This document shows, piece after piece, positions 7,296 to 13,829 of a stretch of DNA of 13,829 bases (the stretch's first letter is position 1; each line of letters starts with the position of its first letter). The notes below the pieces were generated by a model. It made no database searches. It was not told the DNA's origin and was given only the letters and a program-made list of their open reading frames with translations. The DNA comes from Clostridia bacterium (lineage in GTDB: Bacteria; Bacillota; Clostridia; Oscillospirales; CAG-382): contig JAGDBE010000237.1 of NCBI GenBank assembly GCA_017959195.1, positions 1 to 13,829 on the forward strand, in the 5' to 3' direction. A program made the position numbers and the translations under genes.

Positions 7296-9494
7296 TTACA
7301 TATTTATGCAGTTTGCCGCTTTTCCGAGCGCGTTCTTTTCCCTGTCAAGACACGACAGAATTATTATCTGATAGTCCTTAGCAAGTACTTTCATTATTTC
7401 AAGCGCCTTTTTGAGCCGCCCGTCGTCGAGCTTTGAAAACGCGTCGTCGAAAATGAGCACCGGTTTTTCGGTGTAAAGATACTCCGAAAGTGCAATTCTG
7501 AGGCACAGATACGCCGCGTCGAGCGCACCCGAGCTTAAATATTCGATATTTCTGTATTCGGCGCTTCCCTTTTCGAGAAAGCCGAGTTTCAGCTCGTTAT
7601 CAACGTACAGGCTCTCATATTTGCCGTCGGTCAGCGCTTCAAAAAGCTTCGACGCGTTTTCTGTCAGTATCGGGGAGACGTTTGAACGCATCTCGTCGTA
7701 TGCTTCCTTTATCGCGTCGGACGCCGTTTCAAGCGCCGCGTGCTTTTTTGAAAGTTTTTCGATTTCGGCTTTGAGCATCTGGAATTTTGCTTCGAGTTCG
7801 TCGGATTCCTCGGTGTTTTCGGAAATTACCGCCGCTTTTTTCTCGTATTCCTGCTTCTGAATGTTGAGCGTGTCCGTCGCGCGCGTATAAAAATCGAATT
7901 CCTTTTCGACCTGTTGCTGGCCGCGCAGCGGAATGGTTTCGTCGTAAGCGTTTGCGAGAATTTCGAGCTTTTCCATATCGGGTTCGCTTTCAAGCAGTCC
8001 TTCGAGCTGTGCGCTCTCGGAAAGTTCGTTCTTTTTCAGCTCGTCGAGCTCAGTTATGTCGTCGCTCAGTTTTCTTATATGTTCCTTTGCCTTTTCGGCA
8101 ATCAAAGAAGTGTCGGAAACAGACGTTTTGCAGCCGGTTTTATCGAGCATTCCGCAGAGTTTATCCGCCGCGGCTTTTCGCTCTTCGGTTTTCTCGTCGA
8201 GCGTCTTTTGCGCTTCTTCAAGCTCCTCTTTCGCTTCCTTTACGTTGTCAAACGCTTCTCTGCTTGAAGAAAGCAGCTCCTCAAATTCTTCAAAGTTCTT
8301 ACATTCGAACTTTTCGGCAAGCTCATCCAGCTTTTTCCTTGCCTTTTTTGCTTTCGAGAAGAATATAAATGAAATCGGAAGCGTAATCACGAGGCATGCA
8401 AGGATTACCCCCGTCTTTTTCTTTGATTTTTCCTCATTTTTAAGGGCTTCGACGTCTTCCATGAGCTCTTCCGGCTCTTTTCCGGCTTCTTCGAGCAGTG
8501 AATTGAACTTCATCTGCTTTGTGTTGCCGTAAAGCAGCGCGGTTCTTGATTCGGCGTGGCTTCTCTCGTGCCGCGCGGAATTCAGCTCGTCCTGCGACGC
8601 CATAAGAGAAAGAATTGCGTCGTTCATGTCCGAAAGATATTTTCTGTCAGGCACGAATCCGTCGACCGACATCTGCAGATTTTTATCCTCGTAAGCCTTT
8701 TTCGCCATCTCGGCGCTCTTTCTTGCCTTTTCTATCCTCTCGCGCTTTTCATACGCGTATTTAGCCCTTAAATTATTGCGTTCCTTTTTGAGACCGTCGA
8801 GAATACCGAGATTTTCTTCAATCCTCTTTTTTGTGCGGTCGAGGTGGGTTTTTATTTCGGCAAGCTCGTTGCGCTTTTCGAGAGATTCTTTTTTTCTCTG
8901 TTCGAGCCGGGTTTTCTCGTTTCTCAACTCGTACAGTATGCCGCTTTTCTGCGTTTTGCCGAGAATTTCCTTTTTTGCGTTTTCAAGTTTTTTGAGAACC
9001 GAATCGGAATCAATCTCGCTGTCGGCCGAGAAAACCATATTCTTTATCGCGCCGGAAAGCGTTTCGGGCTCGGAGAAAAACACGTCGCCCGCGCTTATCA
9101 TCGCGGTTTTGTCATACGTTTCGGCGTCGACGCCCAAAAACGCGTCTCCCGCCGGAAGTCCGGGATACACGGGGCTTCCCGACTCGTCGAGAATGCAGAA
9201 TGGCGCGGTTTTGCTGAGTTGTTCCCTTCTTAGCGTAAAGCTTCCTTTTTCCGTCTCAATCTTCATTTCGCCCTTTATGTCGAGACTGCTCCACGGGGAA
9301 TACTTCTTTTTGTCATTCTTTGAAATATCCCCCGCCCTTGACGTAAAGCCGTAGAGCATATACCTTATAAAGCGCGTAACGGAGCTTTTTCCGCTCTCGT
9401 TGTCTCCCGTTATGACGTTTATACCCGGCTTGAATTCCATATTCAGTTTTTCAAGTTTTCCGAAGTTTTCCGCTTCTATTGATTTGATTATCAT
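7296..9494 (-). CDS. YhaN/SbcC-like coiled-coil AAA ATPase
   Basis: A 732-aa SMC/RecF-type ATPase. The N-terminal half-head has IEAENFGKL and Walker A GDNESGKS (30-37). Long charged coiled coils fill about 165-355 and 381-600. The C-terminal half-head has the ABC signature YLSSGALDAA (652-661), Walker B VLIFDDAF (679-686) and D-loop SKLDD (687-691). The DD Walker B and overall layout recall B. subtilis YhaN and SbcC/Rad50-like proteins; such ATPases usually work on DNA ends with an Mre11/SbcD-type nuclease, which is not in this window. The usual H-loop histidine is not seen; the strand reads IIILSCLD. A hydrophobic stretch with a central Pro (361-379) interrupts the coil. The gene begins 15 bp after the DnaD gene, with GGAG five bases before the ATG, so the two are probably co-transcribed. 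A DNA repair or recombination role is inferred. Confidence 0.85.
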   Translation of the reverse strand: MIIKSIEAENFGKLEKLNMEFKPGINVITGDNESGKSSVTRFIRYMLYGFTSRAGDISKNDKKKYSPWSSLDIKGEMKIETEKGSFTLRREQLSKTAPFCILDESGSPVYPGLPAGDAFLGVDAETYDKTAMISAGDVFFSEPETLSGAIKNMVFSADSEIDSDSVLKKLENAKKEILGKTQKSGILYELRNEKTRLEQRKKESLEKRNELAEIKTHLDRTKKRIEENLGILDGLKKERNNLRAKYAYEKRERIEKARKSAEMAKKAYEDKNLQMSVDGFVPDRKYLSDMNDAILSLMASQDELNSARHERSHAESRTALLYGNTKQMKFNSLLEEAGKEPEELMEDVEALKNEEKSKKKTGVILACLVITLPISFIFFSKAKKARKKLDELAEKFECKNFEEFEELLSSSREAFDNVKEAKEELEEAQKTLDEKTEERKAAADKLCGMLDKTGCKTSVSDTSLIAEKAKEHIRKLSDDITELDELKKNELSESAQLEGLLESEPDMEKLEILANAYDETIPLRGQQQVEKEFDFYTRATDTLNIQKQEYEKKAAVISENTEESDELEAKFQMLKAEIEKLSKKHAALETASDAIKEAYDEMRSNVSPILTENASKLFEALTDGKYESLYVDNELKLGFLEKGSAEYRNIEYLSSGALDAAYLCLRIALSEYLYTEKPVLIFDDAFSKLDDGRLKKALEIMKVLAKDYQIIILSCLDREKNALGKAANCINM

Positions 9495-9509
9495 AACGTC
9501 TCCGAATTA

Positions 9510-10460
9510 TTACTTAAGGTCGGGTTTTTCAAAAAAGTCCTCGAGGTCGAAATCGAGTTTTCCGCCGCCTGCGTTTTCGCTTTCCTTGTTTTTCTTATAG
9601 TACGCGTCGACGTCTTCGGGCGTTTTCAGTCCGTTTTCATGCCACGATTCGAGGATTTTTGACATATACGATACCTGCGGCTTATTGATTTTGGCTATCG
9701 TCTTTTCGTATGCGTAGGAGACGAGCTCCCCGCTCGAATTGAAATTATCCTTCCACGACGCGATATGCGTTTTCTCGGACTTTGTGAGAGCTCTGCTCTC
9801 GGCGCCGATGATTTTTCTCACCTTTTCCTCGTAGTCGTTTCTCTTCTTTTCGGCTCCGAGGTAGTTTTCGAGCTCGGTGTAGGTCTTTATTCCCTTTTCG
9901 TTTATGTTCTCAACCGTGCGCTCTATGTATCTCACCGACGTTTTTCCGAGTGATGTGCAATACTGCGCAACGCCCATTATCACTTCGTAATTTATTCCGA
10001 GCGTGTCGTAAAGGTACATGATTATCCCCTGCTCAGCCGCGTTATAAAGATGTCCCGTCTGCTTTTCGAGGTAAGAAACGAGGCTTCCGAACTTTTCGTC
10101 CTTTTCCCTTGCCTTCGATATCTCGTCCAGGGTATAGGAGGTCCTGCCGACCGTCGCGCTCTTGCCGTTTTTTACGTCTTTCGGGGTTATTACGACGCCT
10201 TTTTTGCGCGGCCTTTTTTGCTCTTCTTCCGGCTCCTCGTCGGAAATTATTCCCGCACCGCGCAGATACGCAATCGAAGAAAGTATGCTCTGCTCGGTCT
10301 CTTCAAGGTCGCGCACGGCTTTTTTGATATCTATTTCGCCGCCGTTTTCGTAAATATAGTAGAGCACCTTCAACTCCGACTTTTTTGCGCGGTTCAAGAG
10401 TTTATATTCAATTTTTGGCATTACAAACACGTTTTTCGTGTTTTTATCCGTTATTTTCAT
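9510..10460 (-). CDS. DnaD-domain replication protein with two DnaD repeats
   Basis: A 316-aa protein. Residues 20-72 look like a winged helix-turn-helix (AKKSELKVLYYIYENGG...), followed by a charged linker (73-108) and two tandem DnaB_2/DnaD-type helical domains at about 112-201 and 210-290. The second carries YMSKILESWHENGLKT (265-280), the conserved YxxxIxxxW signature of the family; the first has the equivalent YIERTVENINEKGIKT (178-193). An acidic/aromatic tail (LDFDLEDFFEKP) ends the protein, as in several DnaD-like proteins. DnaD-type proteins take part in primosome assembly and helicase loading in Firmicutes. Here the neighbour is a coiled-coil ATPase in place of a DnaC-type loader. 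GGAG lies seven bases before the ATG, and the gap from RNase J is 19 bp, so co-transcription is likely. Confidence 0.85.
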   Translation of the reverse strand: MKITDKNTKNVFVMPKIEYKLLNRAKKSELKVLYYIYENGGEIDIKKAVRDLEETEQSILSSIAYLRGAGIISDEEPEEEQKRPRKKGVVITPKDVKNGKSATVGRTSYTLDEISKAREKDEKFGSLVSYLEKQTGHLYNAAEQGIIMYLYDTLGINYEVIMGVAQYCTSLGKTSVRYIERTVENINEKGIKTYTELENYLGAEKKRNDYEEKVRKIIGAESRALTKSEKTHIASWKDNFNSSGELVSYAYEKTIAKINKPQVSYMSKILESWHENGLKTPEDVDAYYKKNKESENAGGGKLDFDLEDFFEKPDLK

Positions 10461-10479
10461 CTTTCTTCTCCGAAAACCG

Positions 10480-12183
10480 TTATATATCCATTATAACCGG
10501 CAGAATCATGGGCTTGCGCTTGGTTATGTTATAGATATTCGTTGTGAGAGAGTCCTTTATCTTGCCTTTTATGATGTTCCACTCGTCAACCTCGTCGTCA
10601 AAGCACTTCTGAATCGTATCGTACGCTATGGTTTTGAGGTTTTCCATGAGCTCCTCGTTTTCCTTGACGTAAACAAATCCGCGGGAAACGATGTCGGGCC
10701 CCGAAATTATCTCTTTTGTTTCAAGGCTCACCGCCGCAACGACGACTATAAGTCCGTCCTGCGCAAGATGTCTTCTGTCGCGGAGCACCACGCTTCCGAC
10801 GTCGCCTATTCCGAGTCCGTCGATAAGCACCTTGCCCGACGCGACTTTTTCCGACGTCTTTGACGTCTTTTCGGTGAGTTCTATCACCATGCCGAGTTCG
10901 GGAATGATGATATTCGACGGCTTCATGCCCATTTCCAGAGCGAGTTCCGCATTCGCCTTCAAGTGTCTGTATTCGCCGTGAACGGGAATGAAATATTTCG
11001 GCTTTAAGAGCGACTGCATTATTTTGAGTTCTTCCTGGCACGCGTGTCCCGAAACGTGAACGTCGGCGACGGCGTCGTTAAGAAGAGTTACGCCCTTTTT
11101 GAGAAGCTCGTTTATGATTTTGGTAACGAGTTTTTCGTTTCCGGGAATGGTCGTTGCCGATATAATCACGAGGTCCGACGATGAAAGCGAGACCTTGTCG
11201 TGTTCGGAAAACGCCATCTTATAAAGCGCGCTCATGGGCTCACCCTGCGAGCCGGTCGTTACTATCGTAAGCTGTTCCGGCTTGAATCTGTCTATCTCGT
11301 TTATGTCGATGAGCGTGCCTTTGGGAATATCCATATAGTCGAATTTCTGCGCCGCGTTTATTACGTTTATCATGCTTCTTCCCGTAAGCGCAACCTTTCT
11401 GCCGTACTTATGGGAGTAGTTTATAATCTGCTGAACGCGGTGAACGTTCGACGAAAACGTGGATATTATTATTCTCTTGTCGCAGCCCTTTATGATGTTG
11501 TCAAGCGATTTTCCGACCTTGCGCTCCGACATTGTAAAGCCGGGGCGTTCGGCGTTCGTGGATTCGCAAAGCAGCGCAAGCACGCCGTTTTTTCCGATTT
11601 CTCCGAATCTCGTAAGGTTTATCGGTTCGCCCTGTATCGGCGTTAAGTCGATTTTGAAGTCCCCCGTAAATACTATCGTTCCCGCGGGGCACGTAACCGC
11701 AATCGCGCAGGAATCTGCTATCGAGTGGTTTACCCTTATGAATTCCGCCGTAAAGTATTTTCCGAGCTGTATGGTGTCTCCCGAATTTACCTGATTAAGT
11801 TCGGCTTCCGCTTCAAGTCCGTGCTCCTCGAGTTTTCCTTCAAGTATTCCGAGTGTGAGAAGCGTTCCGTAAATGGGCGCGTTCACGAAACGGAACATAT
11901 ACGGAATCGCTCCGATGTGGTCCTCGTGTCCGTGTGTTAAAAGTATTCCCTTTATCTTTTCGGCGTTTTCTTCGAGGTACTGCGTGTCGGGTATGACGAG
12001 GTCCACTCCGAGCATGCTCTCGTCGGGGAATCCGAGTCCCGCGTCGACGACAATTATCTCATCGGCGTATTCCACGACCGTCATGTTGCGGCCTATCTCG
12101 CCGAGTCCGCCGAGCGGAATAATCCTGACGGGAGAAGCTTTTTTCCCCGCCGCGCGGGTTGTTTTTTTGGTTTTTTTCGGCAT
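10480..12183 (-). CDS. rnj: Ribonuclease J
   Basis: A 567-aa metallo-beta-lactamase/beta-CASP nuclease, close to the usual 555-aa length, with a Lys-rich N-terminal extension of about 18 residues. Zinc-site motifs are intact: THGHEDH (83-89), VNHSIADS (151-158) with H153, and FTGDFK (172-177) with D175. Beta-CASP features include TTGSQGEP (309-316), HVSGHA (376-381) and PVHGEYRH (400-407). RNase J combines 5'-3' exonuclease and endonuclease activity in mRNA turnover and rRNA maturation in Firmicutes. Only this copy is in view, so J1 versus J2 cannot be decided; intact catalytic residues suggest the active form. The ribosome binding site is weak (AGG eight bases upstream). It sits 78 bp after the CobW-like gene and 19 bp before the DnaD gene. 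Confidence 0.96.
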   Translation of the reverse strand: MPKKTKKTTRAAGKKASPVRIIPLGGLGEIGRNMTVVEYADEIIVVDAGLGFPDESMLGVDLVIPDTQYLEENAEKIKGILLTHGHEDHIGAIPYMFRFVNAPIYGTLLTLGILEGKLEEHGLEAEAELNQVNSGDTIQLGKYFTAEFIRVNHSIADSCAIAVTCPAGTIVFTGDFKIDLTPIQGEPINLTRFGEIGKNGVLALLCESTNAERPGFTMSERKVGKSLDNIIKGCDKRIIISTFSSNVHRVQQIINYSHKYGRKVALTGRSMINVINAAQKFDYMDIPKGTLIDINEIDRFKPEQLTIVTTGSQGEPMSALYKMAFSEHDKVSLSSSDLVIISATTIPGNEKLVTKIINELLKKGVTLLNDAVADVHVSGHACQEELKIMQSLLKPKYFIPVHGEYRHLKANAELALEMGMKPSNIIIPELGMVIELTEKTSKTSEKVASGKVLIDGLGIGDVGSVVLRDRRHLAQDGLIVVVAAVSLETKEIISGPDIVSRGFVYVKENEELMENLKTIAYDTIQKCFDDEVDEWNIIKGKIKDSLTTNIYNITKRKPMILPVIMDI

Positions 12184-12261
12184 TTATTTACCTGTCTTTC
12201 TTTAATTTTTTTATTTTTTCGCAGTGATGTCCGACTGCTTAATTTCGATTTTTTGCGCCTT

Positions 12262-13224
12262 TCAATAAGTCGCGACGTCGTTTACGAGCGGCTCCGTCTT
12301 TCTTATGGTGTTTGCGTAAAGCACGGGGCCTGTCTGTCCGTGATAAAGTCTGTGCGGCTCAAAGGAAATCTTCGCGGTGAGAATTATCCAGTCCTGCGTC
12401 TTGTATTTCGCCGCGTTGTCGCATATGCAGATTATGCCCTTGTACTGCACGTCTTCTATGCAGCAGGTCATGATTCTTCTGCCGACTACGATTTCGTTGT
12501 CTCTGAGCGCCTTGTTTTTTGCAACCATAACTTTAATTCTTACGGTTTTATCTCTGTAATTTTCGGGTTTGTCAGCAAAATCGGCGTACCAGAACGCGTA
12601 GTCCTCGTCTTTTATCTCGATTATCGGCGCGTTCATGTCGTAAGGCGGCGGGTCCTCGATTTCGTCGTATTCGACCGAGCCGTCTTTGTATTCGTATGCG
12701 ATATTGGTCCTTCTCGAAATGGCGCGCACGATTTTATGAGCCGCCATCTTGTCGAAATCCCTGTCGGCGCGGTTGAAAACCACAAGCTCGCAGCTTTTGA
12801 GCTTGTCAACGACAAGGCTTCTCATATTCGCGTTGTAATTGAAGAACGTCGAGCTTTCGGCGAACATTATTTCCTGATAAATCATCCAGCCTTCGGGCAT
12901 TGCGGAATAAAGGGTGTCAATCATCCACATTCCGTTATATTCCACGACAACTCTGTCTATATCGTATTTTTTCTGAAGCGAAAAGAGTCTTTCTTCCGTC
13001 AGGTCCTCTTCTTTTTCGATTATCTCGGTGTGAAAAGTACCCATTCTGCCCTTGAAGCGCGCTCTGTCATACTCCTCTTCGCCCTCTTCGCACACCAAAA
13101 GCAGGGTGTTTTCGCCGTTTGAAAACCTTTCGTCCTCAAAAGTCTCCTGAATGAATTTAGTCTTTCCCGCTTCGAGAAAGCCCGTAAAAAGATATACGGG
13201 TATTTCGCGTATTCCGCCGTTCAT
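12262..13224 (-). CDS. CobW-like GTPase with YcgQ/TIGR03943-like C-terminus
   Basis: A 320-aa protein. Residues 8-155 form a COG0523 (CobW) P-loop domain with Walker A GFLEAGKT (15-22), VVVEYNGMW (92-100) in the place of the family's ExxG switch, and G4 motif NRAD (151-154). The CxCC metal motif normal in COG0523 proteins is absent; CEEGEEEY (45-52) stands in its place. Residues about 208-320 do not resemble CobW_C. With RIMTCC (250-255) and the GIICICDN block (263-270), they recall the soluble end of YcgQ/TIGR03943 proteins, partners of YcgR-type permeases often found beside CobW genes. It starts 16 bp after the His-rich CobW gene, with GAGGT six bases before the ATG, so the two are surely co-transcribed. 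A role in metal (perhaps zinc) allocation or metal-linked transport is inferred; the TIGR03943 likeness is from memory. Confidence 0.82.
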   Translation of the reverse strand: MNGGIREIPVYLFTGFLEAGKTKFIQETFEDERFSNGENTLLLVCEEGEEEYDRARFKGRMGTFHTEIIEKEEDLTEERLFSLQKKYDIDRVVVEYNGMWMIDTLYSAMPEGWMIYQEIMFAESSTFFNYNANMRSLVVDKLKSCELVVFNRADRDFDKMAAHKIVRAISRRTNIAYEYKDGSVEYDEIEDPPPYDMNAPIIEIKDEDYAFWYADFADKPENYRDKTVRIKVMVAKNKALRDNEIVVGRRIMTCCIEDVQYKGIICICDNAAKYKTQDWIILTAKISFEPHRLYHGQTGPVLYANTIRKTEPLVNDVATY

Positions 13225-13240
13225 TTTCTACCTCTTGAAA

Positions 13241-13829
13241 TTATATTCCGAATACGCCCGCAAGCTTGTCTTCCGCCATTTCGGAGCCGATGACGCAGAT
13301 TTTGCCCGTAACTTCAGGCGTGCCTCTTCTTATATTTTTCTCGCCCGGAACATAGTCGAAGTGCGCCCACGTGCCGTCAGTGAGCTCTACAATTCCCTTT
13401 GCCCTGAGTATAAAGCCGTATTCCTTTTCGTCTTCAAGCTTTCCGAGCGCGTTTTCGATTTCTTTGGCCGTGAATTTGTGCGCCGTCTCGGTTCCCCAGC
13501 TCGAGAAGACCTCGTCCGCGTGGTGGTGGTCGTGGTCATGGCAGCCGCACGTGCAGTCGTCGGGATGATCGTGGTGATGCTCGTGCTCATGGTCGTGCTC
13601 ATGCTCGTGATCGTGTTCATGGTCATGGTCATGTTCATGGTCGTGTTCGTGGAGCATTTCTTTCAACTCGTCTTCAAGGGATTTTGCGCTCTCCATCGCC
13701 GAGAGAATCTGCTTTCCGTCGAGTTTGTCCCACGGAGTCGTTATCATTGACGCGTCTTTGGTATGTTCTCTGAGAATTTCGATGCATTTATTCAGCTTTT
13801 CCTCGGAAATATCGGACGTTCTGCTCAAA
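13241..13829 (-). CDS. CobW-family GTPase, His-rich (N-terminus beyond window)
   Basis: The C-terminal 195 codons of a COG0523 GTPase; the P-loop half lies outside the right edge. The first readable segment, LSRTSDISEEKL, fits the strand carrying the G4 (NKxD-like) specificity loop, here in an atypical form, so the TTG at 13828 is an internal Leu codon and not a start. A helix, TTPWDKLDG (30-38) and then a His/Asp/Glu tract (60-103) with CTCGC follow. CobW_C domain comes last (about 117-195), with FILRAKGIVELTDGTWAHFDYVPG in two blocks. COG0523 proteins with His-rich loops are tied to zinc or other metal delivery (YciC, ZigA, YjiA types). Together with the next gene it suggests a metal-homeostasis operon extending to the right. 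Confidence 0.88.
   Translation of the reverse strand, partial: LSRTSDISEEKLNKCIEILREHTKDASMITTPWDKLDGKQILSAMESAKSLEDELKEMLHEHDHEHDHDHEHDHEHEHDHEHEHHHDHPDDCTCGCHDHDHHHADEVFSSWGTETAHKFTAKEIENALGKLEDEKEYGFILRAKGIVELTDGTWAHFDYVPGEKNIRRGTPEVTGKICVIGSEMAEDKLAGVFGI
13520..13651 (-). repeat. His-rich low-complexity tract inside CobW gene
   Basis: These 44 codons hold 21 His, mostly as HD and HE pairs, plus a CTCGC knot. At the DNA level the tract is a run of imperfect hexamers such as catggt and cgtgct on the plus strand. It is a likely metal-binding loop between the GTPase and C-terminal domains, and the repetitive DNA could gain or lose units in frame. Confidence 0.9.

Noticed and set aside
12221..12238. 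Inverted repeat gcagt...actgc in the gap before RNase J
   Set aside because: The stem is only 5 bp with an 8-nt loop, and no T run follows on either strand, so it is not a convincing terminator.
13520..13651. CRISPR-like or tandem-repeat array
   Set aside because: There are no spacers. The repeats are in frame and encode the His-rich loop of a CobW-family protein.
13826..13828. TTG at the right edge as the start of the His-rich protein
   Set aside because: It is an internal Leu just before the G4-like loop; the P-loop half of the GTPase must lie upstream, outside the window.

Overview
The window looks like chromosomal DNA from an uncultured member of the Clostridia (Firmicutes), probably a gut anaerobe. 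The grounds are two large S-layer-homology (SLH) surface proteins, strong AGGAGG-type ribosome binding sites, sigma-A-like promoters, a DnaD-domain replication protein, an RNase J, and an orphan ferredoxin module of the kind fused to EtfA in anaerobic Firmicutes. Nothing points to a phage, plasmid or insertion sequence. I see no tRNA, rRNA or CRISPR array. The assignment rests on protein character alone, so the genus is not known.

Left third (1-5954), surface proteins. Two paralogous SLH genes lie in tandem on the minus strand. The upstream copy (5668 to 2438) is complete, 1076 aa, and ends at a strong intrinsic terminator. The downstream copy (from 2077) has its own promoter and runs off the left edge after 692 codons without a stop. 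Both genes have the same promoter layout: TTGCAA, a 17-bp spacer and a TATAAT-like -10. About 15 bp further upstream each has a near-identical 18-bp element, TGTTAC-N5-TGTTAC-A. This matches the published WalR (YycF) box TGTWAH-N5-TGTWAH at all twelve fixed positions, so the pair may be under shared cell-envelope control.

Middle (5887-7286). Divergent from the SLH genes is a short plus-strand gene with a near-consensus extended -10 promoter. It encodes a 61-aa single-cluster ferredoxin-like protein that resembles the detached N-terminal module of some clostridial EtfA proteins. It converges on a minus-strand EamA/DMT-type membrane transporter gene, and the two share a hairpin terminator.

Right half (7296-13829). 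Five minus-strand genes run closely spaced, with gaps of 16, 78, 19 and 15 bp: a His-rich CobW-family GTPase (N-terminal part outside the window), a second CobW-like GTPase with a YcgQ/TIGR03943-like C-terminal domain, RNase J, a DnaD-domain protein, and a YhaN/SbcC-like coiled-coil ATPase with a hydrophobic segment in its coiled coil. They could be one transcript joining metal homeostasis, RNA decay and DNA replication or repair. The 78-bp gap before RNase J is the likeliest break.

The points most worth a second look are the shared WalR-like box, the orphan EtfA-type ferredoxin, the unusual CobW pair, and the RNase J-DnaD-coiled-coil ATPase string with no Mre11/SbcD partner in view.
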